64,000 bases of DNA from Gyromitra esculenta (lineage: Eukaryota; Ascomycota; Pezizomycetes; Pezizales; Discinaceae): positions 1,178,001-1,242,000 of the forward strand of contig JBCAML010000022.1 of the NCBI GenBank assembly GCA_038503075.1, given 5' to 3'. Within the stretch, counting starts at the first letter, position 1, and each line of letters starts with the position of its first letter. Under the pieces are notes generated by a model. That model saw only the letters and a list, made by a program, of their open reading frames with translations, did not search any database and was not told the origin of the DNA. The position numbers were made by a program, and so were the translations under genes. This document shows positions 34,938-47,193 of this stretch, piece by piece.

Positions 34938-35207
34938 TTATCGTGTGGTTTCTTTTCTGTGGCAATCAGATGTTGTTGGTTTACTGTTCCACCTGAGATT
35001 GGGGCGTTGAGGCTGGTTTTGTTTGCCCCGCCTTATGAACCCCACCTTCCCTTGTCTCCATTCCTCCACTTCAACTGCAGGGGTCGCCCCCTGTATACTG
35101 CGCTTTTCAGCTGGACTTGCCTCATAGGCCACCAAAGTAGACACGATCGGCTCCGCTTTGCCGATTTCCTCAATGACGTTTGGGTAGGTCTTTCCAAGGC
35201 CAGCCAT
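34938..35207 (-). CDS. Possible small ORF or uORF upstream of het-C
   Basis: An 89-codon frame, starting MAGLGKTYPNVIEEIGKAEP, ends 22 bases before the het-C ATG on the same strand. Its composition (balanced acidic and basic residues, few rare amino acids) looks more coding-like than most chance frames here. It could be a small independent gene or an upstream ORF in the het-C leader that dampens translation. No family is recognised. Confidence 0.25.
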   Translation of the reverse strand: MAGLGKTYPNVIEEIGKAEPIVSTLVAYEASPAEKRSIQGATPAVEVEEWRQGKVGFIRRGKQNQPQRPNLRWNSKPTTSDCHRKETTR

Positions 35208-35956
35208 TCACCACCGGTGCCATCTGTTGAGTGATCAATGCTACTCTAGCCAGCAAACTGGTGCTGCAGCAAGAACTTAGACGTGGTAAAGTACCTCGAA
35301 TAAATACGAATAACTGCCGTAATCTCGCTGCCTTACGGGGTCAGGGCCAGGGTTTATTTGGTATGCCAGGTTGCTGCACTAGCTAGATCAAGCCTAATTA
35401 AATTCCTCGAGTTGCCGTTGCTTTCAGACCCCTTCTTGGAGCTCAATTCCGCCAACTCATCGGTCATCACTCGGTGGTTTATTGACGGGTACCGCTGGCG
35501 AATATTTATCTATTTACAACCTTAGGCATGGTGCTCTCTAGACACAAGATACAAACACAACACGCAAATTAAAACACAAACCGCAGCTGTTGTAGGATAC
35601 GAATGAGATTTGGTTGATTTTAGTCTTGCTGGGAGACCCCCCAGGCTCTATCTAATAAGTATAAAATGATTAAACCCTGTTTGTGCATATGCACTGTGAA
35701 TTTAAAGTAAGGCCATTGGTCAGATTCTTATTATATCTCAGTTTAAAATTATCCAATTGGCTCTAGAGAACAAAGTCATTTCGTTGCCTGCCTGCCTACA
35801 AAAATAATCTAAATTTCCATTCAGAAAATCCGGTATGTGGTATAGATACATGTATATAAGTGCGGGTTGACGGGTGATTAGGCTCTGTGGAGTGTTGTTT
35901 CTACCCGAATATGTTCTATATTGTCATATCTATTCAGAGATTTGAGAGAGAGTAAC
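35208..35956. other. Intergenic, no gene seen
   Basis: AT-rich sequence between the het-C upstream region and the 5S rRNA gene. No supported frames; no clear repeat. Confidence 0.45.
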
Positions 35957-35963
35957 AAAAAAA
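35957..35963 (-). terminator. RNA polymerase III terminator of the 5S gene
   Basis: Seven consecutive T residues on the minus strand, about a dozen bases past the 3' end of the 5S rRNA, the standard Pol III stop signal. Confidence 0.6.
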
Positions 35964-35974
35964 GTAACATTTGA

Positions 35975-36089
35975 GTTCAGTACCTGGGATTCCCACATGG
36001 TCACCCACTGCAGTACTAACCAGGCGATATGATGCTTGGATATGCCAGAGCGAACGGGATGGCTCATTCTCATCATTCTATGACCGAAC
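35975..36089 (-). rRNA. 5S ribosomal RNA (dispersed copy)
   Basis: On the minus strand about 115 bases have the order and spacing of a fungal 5S rRNA: GTTCGGTCATAG at the 5' end, CCATCCCGTTCGCTCT, then the internal promoter/loop region GGTTAGTACTGCAGTGGGTG and ACCATGTGGGAATCCCAGG, ending TACTGAAC, which pairs with the 5' end as helix I (with a G:U). The C-box-like block is especially well kept. Ascomycetes usually scatter 5S genes singly through the genome. One or two positions look altered, so a pseudogene cannot be excluded; the end positions are approximate. Confidence 0.78.
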
Positions 36090-39000
36090 ACGGTGTTTCC
36101 AAGCAGTTTCTCCATTATAAAATGAGTTTTGAAGACAGCAGTAGATGCTGAATGCCCCTTGTAAACAATAGTCATATGCTTCATCGTGACAGTATTTTTG
36201 GCAAGTACATGTACTTTATCTCCTAGTTTCGCCTCCGTGCTCTTCTATACTAGTAAAGATTCCTCTGGCCCCGTGAACCAGAGTGCCTCGTTACTAATTA
36301 GAGAGCCGTACTCCAACAGGCACGGATATTTATTAGCCTTCTATTCCAAGAAGATGCGTTCCATGAGGCACGGCAATGAGAAACATGACATGATCCGATA
36401 AACTATAGCTATCTCAATTGGTTGATGAAGTGGAGATGAATGGTTTAGGCCTAAGGGTCAAAGGGTCCATCGCCCTAGACCTACACCTGGAGCTAATTCC
36501 TCTTAGTATGGTGATTATTTCGATCACTAATTGTATCGTACTTTTCCTCAACTGTCGCTACGTCTTCAGCGAACTTTTATTCCTACCTCGAGCTCTTCAC
36601 GCAGAAATCATCAAGTGTCACTCGGAAATAGCTCCCAGTCGCTGGATTCCACAAATTGGAGCATGGAGCAGTTAACTAAGATATGATACATGGACTAGAA
36701 ATATTGACTGAGGAGTGCCTAGTATCTAGTTCACTATGATTTCTCGAGCAATAGGGCTGTCTAGTAAAACTACATGTATGTATAAATGCACCCTTGGGTC
36801 TTATTTGGTGTAGTTTTACATGTAGTCGGGGCTGTATCACACCCAGTCACCAGTGCTCTGTCTAGTTTTGAAAGGATGCGAAGGTTGATTTCTACCAGAA
36901 ATTGTAAAACGTTGCGATGAGGGGGCTGTGTGGCCATGGCGATAAATACTTATGATAGAGAAATGCCAGGGATTCTAAATCAAAATCGTGTGAAATTCCA
37001 CCACACCGTTGTGGTTGAAAACAGCTTTTTGTGCTAGCACATGCGCGTAACAGCTAACCAAATTAAAAATAAAGATTTCTGAAGCTCTCTGGGGGCAGGA
37101 AAAAACCTCTTGATGATAGAGTAACGGTTATGAGCCTCGAAATATCTATTGGCGCAGCAACATATTTTAGGCGACAATGCCATAGCATTGGATATATATA
37201 TGGTTCGTCCATTGCCGTGCTTCGACACTGGTCATAGAGTAAGACATGCGTTTCGATCAATCCCGGAGCTGGTTACAATTGTGTAGCGTTCGGAAGGAGA
37301 TATCTATTCTCTTAGAACCCTTCATATTAAAATCACCTTATAGTAGCCTCATATGCATGGCCATGGGTGTAGACAAATATAGATGGACTCCTTTAAAATC
37401 TCCCGAGGGCAAGGTCGGAAGTATATCATTGCTGCGTTCCGTCGGAAGGTTTGCATTCCTGATCACCTAGCGATAGCCCAGCTGAGAGTTACCAATTTTT
37501 ATGGTGAAGTCCTATAATATGCCTTTGAGTGAATCGTTCTCTAACATATCACGGATGACTGCAGGAGCGGCTGTGGTATTTATTATTCAAGCATGCTACT
37601 AAGGACTTGAGATTACACGAGTTGGTTATTGGCTACCATCTTCGGAGAAAAGTCGAGCATACCGGCGATATTTGTGTCAAAAGCTGTAGCAACTGGTGGA
37701 GAGGGGCTTGGAGTGCTACTCGTGCTTACAACCGCACGTAGCTAACGCGGACTCACTGGAATACATAGACCGACGTCCCTTTCTCCAATCAAGGATATTT
37801 CAGTGGTTTTGGTGTTGCGTCATGAGATTCTGCAACTCCAGATCATAAAAGTGCAAATATTAGATCTTGAGCTGACTGTGGTATCGCCAGTCAGACTAGT
37901 ACGTCGCGGGTTCAAAGGTTATGCAACCACACTCTACCATCGGAGCAAGTGGATCATTTAGCACACTGCATCACACATACAAAAAAAAATCGAGTTAATG
38001 TGCTAATTAATGGATTTAGGGGGTATTTCTGTTGGAAAATGACCACCAATCCCATTTGTACCATAATTTACATGCCTTTTACCCTTTTTTCGATGCTTTT
38101 ACGGGTTCTTTTCCAAATGATTCGTTACCACTTACACATTAACAGGTTCATTTACCAACTAATGCATTTCCCGTGCCTTTTTTGATCCATTTACCTCCAA
38201 TTTCGGCCAAAAAGCGATAATAGGTGTACTTTTTGTGTTCGATTCTAAAGGAGCTAGTAGTGTAGGTGGTAGACGTGGACTACTAGGTGTAGAAGCCTCC
38301 GGGCTCAGTTTCTGTATGGCCTATATTTTTGCTGGTGGGTTTATAACTTTTAAGGTTTCATTAATACACCGAAAAGGGTGGGTTCAGTGGTGGGCAAAAG
38401 GAGTGAAAGGCATCAAATTCCCCTTATTACGAACTTTCTCTCCCCCTTCTACCTACATTACCCTAGCAGACCTCACTACTAGTAAAGTACATTTCCCAAA
38501 ACCCTTTAATTTCCTGATGCATTATCCACACAAGATATTTGCAGTAAGTTTTGGTGCATTTCCCGATGCATTCCCCTGTGGTAGAGGCACGACTGTGTTT
38601 CTTTGATATTGCTAGCATCATATTTGCTGTGGGAAAGTTACGCCTGCAAATAGTTACAGAAGCACATAAATCATTAAGAGTTCAAAGAAAAAGATTGGGG
38701 GAAGACCTTGGTTGGGTGACCGCCCTGGTGTGGGTTTTCGTTCCGTTTTACCTGAATCATAGTGCTGGGGCACTCTAGTCACCGAGTATGGTGGTTTATG
38801 CTTGCCGCTACTTCCTCTAGATGTCAGCTACATGGATTTCTGTCTAAGAATTCGCTCAGCGGTTGATAGAAAAGGTTTCTGGACCCTGGGATTTCGCGAT
38901 TGGGCCTACTCTTCAACCTATAGCCTCGACTGCTCCCCATTCGTAAAGTAGTAAGTTAGCCCGTCTGGGTATCTCTAGCCAAGACCGACATTATCATGAT

Positions 39001-40236
39001 TTACAGGTTGTGGCTCCCACGTATGTCCGCGTCTCTGGATCCTGAATTTCTGTGCGGGATTTATGTGTGATTGCGCCAACAGCATAGCCCGCGTTCGAAA
39101 ACTGAGGTTGGATTATAGTACTAGCCTTCAATTGCCAGTTGACCGTCTGGTTGGTAGCGAGCGGCCATTGCCCCGCGCCAAGCCAATGCTTATTCAACAG
39201 CCCGCATGCGTTAGGGCTCGTCTCAAAACAAGCTTCCCAGGGATATCGCTACGCACCTCCAACCTCGTGTCCAAGCTGACTATGAGCGATTTTCCACAAA
39301 GGGATGGACCATGGGACGTTTCATCCGTGCCTCCAAGCAGGTTTTCGCTCATCTCCTCAAGGGCTGAGCTAGACAAAGAAATAATAATAATAATTTTCAA
39401 TGTCCACAGGAGCAATCTTTCACAGTCTACAGGGATACAGATAGTCGCCCATGCACGTGGGGCAAAGGTACCCGGAAAAGGCACAGAGGCGCGAACTGGA
39501 CAATCGCTTATCGGGCAAATAGGAAACCCCGGGAATCAGGAATCTGGGGTATATCACTCTTGCAACTATGCGTCGCTTGGCTCTGAATTCCCGGTAGAGT
39601 TAGCTTTTTCATTAGTTGGGAATCGATGTGCATTGATGGCCACCAAGTTGAGTACTACGGAGCTCAGTCTCGAGCTCCTGAACAGCGAGCTGGCTATGCG
39701 ATCCAATTTTAACACCTACTCCAAGTAGCTAATTTCTGTGGATAGAGGTTTTAGGATTGAAGTCATCATATGAGGCATATCTCCCACCGTAACAACTATT
39801 AACTGCTGTTATCCGTATTACCTGTCATAATTCGATATATTTCATGGAGTCCTTATTGATATATGCATCTATTCAGCTAGGCCTATAGCTAGAACTACGC
39901 TGGGTACGAATCTCACCTGCTATTAAGACCTGTATTACTAACTTGTGGACGCGTATGCTTGGAAATAGAAGACTGATTCTTGTGTACCAAGTTTTATCAG
40001 GATATCTTGATGCGCGTCTTCTGATCCAACTTCCAGCGAGTATTCCAGTAGCACCACATTCTAATATTTCGTGGGTGCTTCCTCTATTAGTATCCGTCTC
40101 TCCTTCCAAGTGAGCTGTTGAAGCCACTCTAGCATAATAAATAGAGGTCTGCCCTAATCTGAGACCACTTAACTTTTGATTGATCTTCGCTTTTGTACTT
40201 CCCTTTCTCTATTACTGTGGGTTGGCATTGGACAAT
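36090..40236. other. Gene-poor interval with decayed repeats
   Basis: About 4 kb without a confident gene. Near 36.77-36.83 kb two oppositely oriented copies of a TAAAACTACATGTA-like sequence occur. The 37.95-38.78 kb stretch repeats short units such as GGCACGGGAAATG (minus strand) and GTGCATTTCCCG that recur near 54.9-55.05 kb, suggesting an old shared element. A 221-codon frame is listed separately. Confidence 0.45.
39063..39728 (+). CDS. Doubtful ORF, 221 codons
   Basis: The longest open frame in a gene-free tract, starting MCDCANSIARVRKLRLDYST. It contains an isoleucine run from an AAT microsatellite (around 39379-39392) and has no domain, signal peptide or family I recognise. The opposite strand is open for 96 codons over part of it. 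It may be a chance frame or the remnant of a mobile element. Confidence 0.2.
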   Translation: MCDCANSIARVRKLRLDYSTSLQLPVDRLVGSERPLPRAKPMLIQQPACVRARLKTSFPGISLRTSNLVSKLTMSDFPQRDGPWDVSSVPPSRFSLISSRAELDKEIIIIIFNVHRSNLSQSTGIQIVAHARGAKVPGKGTEARTGQSLIGQIGNPGNQESGVYHSCNYASLGSEFPVELAFSLVGNRCALMATKLSTTELSLELLNSELAMRSNFNTYSK

Positions 40237-42947
40237 ATGGGAGATATTCAACCAATAGGTCGCAGTCCAGCAAGCATTAAAAGCGAAAAGGAAAAGGAAA
40301 AATCAAACGATGGAATCAGCAGAATCAGCACGTCTGGGACGGATGAGGGCAACTCTGGCCTTGAGCGGGTTGTATTCGATGACGTTGAGGCACACATTCG
40401 TTATAAGGAATTCAAAGTAAAACAAGTACGTATCCGATTTGAATATAGCTTTCTCTCTCTCTCGTATTTCGATTGCTAACCACAGGTACGTAGGAGTTTG
40501 GTGGGACTATGCTAGCCTGGTAAGCTTTACAATCCTTGCTGAGATTTATTGTTGGTGTTAACAGAAATACCTTAGGCTCACGTATCAGTCAATTGGAGTA
40601 ATCTATGGTGATATTGGAACCAGCCCTCTTTATACCTTCTCATCCACTTTCACATCTCCTCCATCTCACGAAGACTTGTTGGGCGCCTTATCGCTCATCA
40701 TTTGGGCACTTACTCTTATCGTCAGCATAAAATATGTCACAATTGTACTTTTTGCCGATGATGATGGCGAAGGAGGAACCTTTGCACTGTATTCTCTGCT
40801 CACCCGTTACGTGAGTGGAGATCGTTTCCGAAGGGGTTTCCACAGGTAGACTAACTATATCTCCAGAGCAACATCATGCAACGCAACCCTCGCGAGCCTT
40901 TAACTGTCAAGCTAGAACGTCATTCAACCGAGAACATGAAAAAGCCTAGTTTGCAATTCCGATCGCTTCTGGAAAACAACTTTGTATTTCGAAGTTTTGT
41001 CAAGTTCCTGGCCGTATTCGGCGTATGCTTGGTTATCGCCGACGGCGTCCTCACGCCAGCGCAGTCAGTTCTCGGCGCCATCCAAGGCCTCAAGGTCGTT
41101 GTACCTAATATAAAAACTGATACCATCGTTGGTATCTCTTGCGCTATTCTAGTTGTTCTCTATGCTATCCAGCCGTTAGGGATCACTAAGCTTGGAAGCA
41201 CCTTTGCACCAGTCATCGTTTTATGGCTACTTTTCAACTTTAGTTTTGGAATTTATGTCGGTAGCCCGCTCCAATTGACTTGAAGATACTAACGCCTAGA
41301 TTTCTGATTTAGAATCTTGTTATTTTTGATGCTTCGGTATTAAGAGCCTTCAATCCTGCATATTCGTTCGAGTGGTTTATTAGGAATGGAGAAGAGGGTT
41401 GGAAAAGACTTGGCGCAATTCTGCTCGCGTTTACAGGCGTGGAAGCTTTATTCGCTGATCTAGGTGCTTTCTCAGCCAGGTTAGACTCCTTTATCAGACA
41501 CTAGACTTTCTTCGCATGCTAACTTTTGTCCTCTCCAGGGCAATTCGGATTTCATGGCTCTTTTTCGCATATCCCTGTCTACTCCTCGCATATATCGGCC
41601 AAGCTGCCTACATCAGCGTTGACCCAACAGCAGTCTCAAACCCATTCTTCAATACCGTTCCTCCCGGAATGTACTACCCCAGTCTAGTTCTTTCAATTCT
41701 AGCTGCGGTAGTCGCGTCCCAGGCGATGATCACCGGTTCGTTCCAGCTGCTATCGCAATGTATGAGTTTGTCGTATTTTCCAAAGGTCAAGCTTATACAC
41801 ACGAGTACGAGGTTTCATGGACAAATCTATATTCCTCTTGCGAATTGGTTGATGATGATTGGGACGCTTATCGTTACCGGTGTTTACAACAACGTAAGAA
41901 CCCTTTTGCTACCAATTGGCGCTGTCTGACATATTTGGGTTAGACTACAAGCTTAGGAAACGCCTACGGCGTTTGTGTCATTATGGTGACTTTCATCACA
42001 ACCTGTATGATCTCTATAGTCGCCCTCGTTGTTTGGCAGCTCCATTTCGGCATCGTTCTGATTGGGTTCCTGTTTTTCGGCGCTCTCGATGGAGCGTTCA
42101 TGACCGCTGCGTTAACAAAAGTTCCGCAAGGAGCATGGTTTACCTTGCTCCTTTCCCTCCTTCTCTCCTGCGTTTTGTTCTTGTGGCGCTTCGGCAAGCG
42201 CCAACAGTGGAAATCTGAAGCAGATGACAATATATCACCCTCATCATTAGTAACCACCGATCCGAGTGGGAAGCTGGTGCTGAATAGACCGAACGGCCCC
42301 AAGGAGATGGGAAAGATCAAGGGTGTCGGCATCTTCTTTGATAAAGTTGGATATCAGGCACCAGCAGTTTACACGCACTTTGTGCGGAAGTTTGAAGCGC
42401 AGCATGATGTGATTGTGTTCTTCCATCTCCGGCAGCTCGTGCAGCCAACGGTTAGCCGCTTAAGCCCCTTTTTACCCAGGACTTTACGATGGGATAGAAA
42501 CTAAATGTTGAAATATAGGTCCGTGAAGACGAACGTTACATAGTCCAGCGTGTCGGCTCCTCCAACACCTTCCGCATCATAGTCCGCCACGGCTACAACG
42601 ACCACGTCTTCACCGAGAACTTCGGTGTCATCCTTTACGACCAGCTTAAAGCCTTCCTTAACGCAGAGATTCAGGCGAGTACCGACGAATCTCCCGGAAA
42701 CGCCAATCACGCTAGACTAAAAGCTAGAGCGCTACGAGAACGCGAAGCGCTGGATGCAGCATACGAGAAACAGGTCATCTATATCCTTGGGAAGGAGCAG
42801 CTGAGATTGAATGCGAAAAGCATCTTACCAAGGAATATGGTGTTGGGCGCGTTTATTTGGATGAGAGAGAATACGAGGACGAAGCAGCAGGAGTTTAATG
42901 TTCCGATAGATCAATTGGTGGAAGTGGGGTATATCAAGGAGATATAG
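40237..42947 (+). CDS. HAK/KUP-family high-affinity potassium transporter
   Basis: Seven exons, 40237-40425, 40565-40810, 40867-41256, 41313-41479, 41539-41893, 41944-42450 and 42519-42947, give 760 residues, the usual fungal HAK length. After a hydrophilic N-terminus comes the signature [17 protein letters not shown] (residues about 71-87), then [33 protein letters not shown], and [17 protein letters not shown]. The helices continue through [34 protein letters not shown] and [16 protein letters not shown]. About 12 transmembrane segments precede a cytosolic C-terminal domain with [16 protein letters not shown]. The protein imports K+ by proton symport at the plasma membrane. Five of six introns are 50-68 bp with clear branch sites; intron 1 is longer (139 bp) and contains a tempting but out-of-phase exon. 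Convergent with the DUF6536 gene. Confidence 0.92.
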
Positions 42948-43706
42948 TGGAGTTTGGGGTTTCGCAATATGACTGGATGACTGGAAAATATAGCGTAGCA
43001 CTTTCAAATGAATTTGTGATTGAGTTTGAGTCCCGCTAGAACGGTGTCGCGACTACTACTAGAAATAGATCGATGGGCAAGCGCTAGCTAGCTGATAATG
43101 ATATATGCTTAGACTGATATATACGATAAACAGTTATGGATCCTATCTCTTCTCTAGATCTAACTTATTTACACCATGAAGCGGTGCATCAGTGAGGTAA
43201 GAGAGGGTCTAACAGTGTTGAAACTTGATATTGCGCCCTGATGGCACTCAGGGCTCCGCCCCTGTAGATCTTTGATAGTTAGACGGGCTTTGGAAGACCT
43301 AGGCTTCAGGAGCTTTCTATTAGTCAATCTCTTGTATATCTCATTCGGTATCCTAAGCTTAAATAATACTTGATCGTGGTCCAAAAATCCAACAAACAGC
43401 TATTAGCGTCATTCGGGTGATATATCATGATGCACTTCCGGTCGCGGTTGGATTTAATTTTCACAGCAATTTAATTCTCCCATCCCCTCTATCAAACCCC
43501 TAAAACTAGGCAAGCTCATCAAATAGAGAAAGTAGTATGATTTATTCCAAAGATCTATTGCGTGATCCTCAGAGCAGGATATATAAAAGCGAACTACTTT
43601 TCAACAAAAACCGAACCGAAACACCCGCAGGAAAACCGTAAAAATCACTCATTACCCACCAGAAGCCCTCTCAGTAAGGGGTTGGTAGCATGACGAGCAC
43701 AAATCA
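42948..43706. other. Intergenic space between convergent genes
   Basis: Holds the 3' ends of the potassium transporter and DUF6536 genes. A 71-codon minus-strand frame at 43169-43384 is not supported by any known family. Confidence 0.5.
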
Positions 43707-46086
43707 TCACCCACCCCGCGCCGCCCGTTTCCTCGCCCCACTATCCGTCTTGCCGGCATACCACTCCTCAGGCAGCGGTTCCGAAACTGGTCCACTGCTA
43801 AACGCGCAATGCCCTACGTCCCCACCGATATCCACAGCTCCCCACTGCAGGGGCAAGAGCGCGTCCGAAAACTCCTTCTGTCCTGAGTGACAAGCGGCGC
43901 TGATGGCAGCACTACAACTCCCCGCCAACGGTATGCCCCCACTATACCGTGTGAACCCCTTCGTAATCGCCACAAGCAACATAAGGATTCCGAAAAACAA
44001 TCCAAAACAGATAGCAATCGGCGAGAACCCCACCGCCGAGGCCGGTTGTTGCCAAGTAAGGTTCCCAAAATACCAGTTGACGCGGACAAGGAAGATGCTC
44101 TATGAGATGAGCCAGTGCATGGTGCCGGACGCGAACATGAGCGGTATGCTATACCTGTATGGGATGGTGAGAAAATAAGTTGAGCGCTGCCCGTCCGCCG
44201 GGTCCGTCACGCGGAGCGGTTTACGCTGGTACGAATATGAATCCCATTCTTGCCCGAGTAGCATACCTGTGAATATGGAATTGTAGATAAGGTATAAGAA
44301 GGAGAGAACGAGTTGTGGGATGTTGGCAACCATTACGCAGAAGATGAGATCCTCAATGCCGGTTTTACCAGTTCTTGATATTCCTGTTAGTGCCATGATG
44401 TCGACTTTGCCGAAACCCATGTTCCAGAGAGATACTAGGTCGATTGCCGCGCCAAAGGTTCCCAGACTGTTGAGACCGATGATCAAGTACCTAACTACGA
44501 TACCCATTCCTACTAGGGAACTGATCAATGGTTAGGTTAACATGCTATTTGGGCTGGGTTCTGGGTGCTCTTACAGCGTGACACAGAAGGCCCATCTCGT
44601 GAAGCTCACCGCGCGGAACCAGTGGCATCTGTGGCGACGCCAGGTCTTGTATACTACCGCTTGCCTTGGCCTTTCCATATCGTCCCAATTGCCTTTCTGG
44701 ATATCCTTCTTGGAGGAAATGCACATATTGATAGTAGTCTTATCAGGGGCTTCCAGAAAAGACATGATGGCATCACCAAGGGTCCCCAGCGAAGACTCCT
44801 TATAGACCACAAGAACAAGAATCATACAGGCGCATTTTACGAGATTGCAGATAATCACCGCAGTCATGATGCCTACACTAAAGCCCACATTGCATTTTTC
44901 GGCCCAGAGCTCGCTAAGACAGAACTGAACATTTCCTCCTTCCATCTTCCACTGGCCGATATTCGAGATTGCGTCGTTGACGTTACATAACCCGAGGACA
45001 ACTGTAGATTTGCAGATCCAGTCAAACGGCATCGTTCCACTAGGGCTGATACTTTTGACAATATGGAATCTAGAAACCGAGTCCGTTTGAACCCAATTGG
45101 TCCCGTTCCCATCCACAATAACGATGACGTCCCGTCTCGAAGAGAGGAACTGCACCCCATAGGCCTTCATACAAGCTTTCTTATCGAGTCGATCAAATTT
45201 GTTTGGATCACCCCGGTAATATTCCTCAATCTCTGGGATATAATCTTTATACTCCCCAGAAAGGAACGCGGACAGGGAATTGTCTGGGACGACAGAAACA
45301 TAATACAAATTAGTGGACTGCGTCGAAAAAACTGCCGAATTGTACCTATCCGCAACCTTATCAGTTATGCTCTTACTAACCCTGGGGTTCAACTCACATC
45401 AAATGCAACGGTATAGAGCTAACTCCCAAAAAACACCATGAAACAATTCTCCCCCAGCTCATAAACCTTAAATTCCTAACACTCGGCACACCAATATCGA
45501 CCCACAGCCGCCTTGCATGCGCCTTGTCAACCTCGGACCGCGTGGGTGCCGCCAGGCACTGCATACAGTAATTGCTGGCGCCGAGCAAAATGGCGCCGAG
45601 CACGTTGATGATCAAATGGATAATTAAACTCCTCTTCCTTGCGTCAGAGCACGATCCTTCGAATGTGGAACCTAGCCCTTGATCGACGTGGAACTTTCTG
45701 ACAGCCCACAGCGTTAGGGATAAATTGATCAGGAAGACTGTGAATGTGGCGAGAGCGCACCAGACGACGCCGGTACGCCAGTTCCTGTAGAGGAAGCGTT
45801 TGCTTTTAGCATCGGAGTTGGCGGGCGGAGGCGGAGATGGAGGCGGAGATGGAGACAAGGATGGATAAGATAAGGGGGTGCCATAGGCCGATGACAGCCA
45901 GGCACTAAAGGTACATTAGTTACATATAGTTTCCAATAGCTCTAATAGACGCTTGTTTAGTAAAAGAGATTCATACCCAGGGCCGGGATATTCATATACA
46001 CCCTGCAAGGTATTCACTGACTGTGGAGAAGCAATATCTATGGCTAGCTCAGCAGCTGAATGATGTTGTTGACCGCGATCTGCCAT
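43707..46086 (-). CDS. DUF6536-family multi-pass membrane protein, interrupted by one in-frame TAG
   Basis: Four exons on the minus strand, 46086-45977, 45904-45398, 45345-44575 and 44520-43707, cover 734 codons. Introns of 72, 52 and 54 bp have good signals. The family signature NWRTGVVWCALATFTVFLIN lies near the N-terminus after a Pro-rich tract. Then come NYCMQCLAAPTRSEVDKAHA, SSIPLHLMYNSAVFST, the large extracytoplasmic loop, WFRAVSFTRWAF, and further helices. Codon 603 (44102-44100) is TAG between HWLIS and SIFLVRVNWYFGN, where relatives normally have a glutamine; a CAG-to-TAG change would be a single C-to-T. The 130 codons after it stay open and keep family-like helices (CFGLFFGILMLLVAITK). 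As read, the gene makes a 602-residue protein lacking the last helices. Function of the family is unknown; many fungi have several copies. Confidence 0.8.
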
Positions 46087-46616
46087 GGTAATCTAAGTAC
46101 TGGAGATATCAAACCTGCAAATGGTCAATTAGTCTCTCTTCCAGCCCCTCTCGCGCAACTATCTGCGTACTCTACCGTAGATACACAGCGGCCATATGCA
46201 GTGGGGCAGGAGCGAGCCTAGGGCCAATGTACCTCCCCTTTATAGCAAAACGAACGCTCACGAACAAAAAAAAGCGGGGAGAAGGCTGTGAATATTTGCC
46301 ACCTCGGAGCAAATATCACGAATGCTAATTTGCCAACCGAAACCAACCGGATACGTGTATAGCAACGGAGGGTTAGCCCGTATTATAGCAGAACCGAACC
46401 AACTCCCTTCCTCAGCGCCAGCTGAAAGGAGGATTGGCCGGATGGATTTTCCCCTCGCCTATCGTGATATCAGCAATAGCGAATAGAACAATAGGATTAA
46501 TAAAATCCCCGGATGGCCGAATATGCACTGGCCGGGCTCAATTACAGTCAGCAATTAGTTGATCACTAACATATATTTCGTGTGCTGATTAAATTTGAGG
46601 GCTTCTTTCACCCCAT

Positions 46617-46752
46617 GGCCCTGTTTGGTATCGCTGAGATACTAAAATATTTTTAGAATATTTAAAGTAGTTTTGTTTAGCTGATATATATATCTGGCTA
46701 CGGTATCTTGATGTGATTATCCGCTTTTACAACTTTTAGTACCAAAGGGCTC
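46617..46752. mobile_element. Possible short inverted-repeat element
   Basis: The left end GGCCCTGTTTGGTA and the reverse complement of the right end, GAGCCCTTTGGTA, match at 11 of 13 or so positions allowing one gap, enclosing about 110 AT-rich bases. The shape suggests a small hAT-like MITE, but the match is short and no duplication of the target is clear. Confidence 0.35.
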
Positions 46753-47147
46753 ATTAAGTATATTTTAGTTGATGTTGGTGAGGTAAAGGATCCGTGATTC
46801 TGAAACATGAATACGAGACACCTCGAGGCTTTAGTGAGGGTAAGATGAAGACCTATCTCACCCCGAATATAAATCAATTACACTCTCTCAAAACCCCCTC
46901 GCAGAACTCAGCTAATATTTAGATACGATAAGTATTCCTTAGCGTAAAAGATGAAACCGAATGATTAGCCGCCCCGTACAGCCACCAGCACCAAGAATAG
47001 TCTGAAGATATAGCTGAATCGCCCGATACAAGAATTCGGCCTATAAGAGTATTTGCTCTGTAAAAAGATGGCTTGCAGAACCCACATATGTAGATAGTGT
47101 ACCCTCATAGGAAGCGGCCTGTCTCGCTCCAAGCCTATTTTCTATGG

Positions 47148-47193
47148 TTCTTGTTTTTCAGTGCTAAATATAATTATGCACTAAAAACAAGAA
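47148..47193. repeat. Short hairpin
   Basis: Arms TTCTTGTTTTTCAGTGC and GCACTAAAAACAAGAA pair with a single bulged base around a 13-base loop. Not next to a gene end, so not an obvious terminator. Confidence 0.5.

Noticed and set aside
37861..37930. Possible tRNA around GCGGGTTCAAAGG
   Set aside because: The T-arm cannot pair (CGCGG against GGTTA), and no acceptor stem is found.
40487..40520. Extra 34-nt exon in the potassium transporter
   Set aside because: Its length and phase do not fit the flanking exons; direct joining of 40425 to 40565 keeps the frame and the family sequence.
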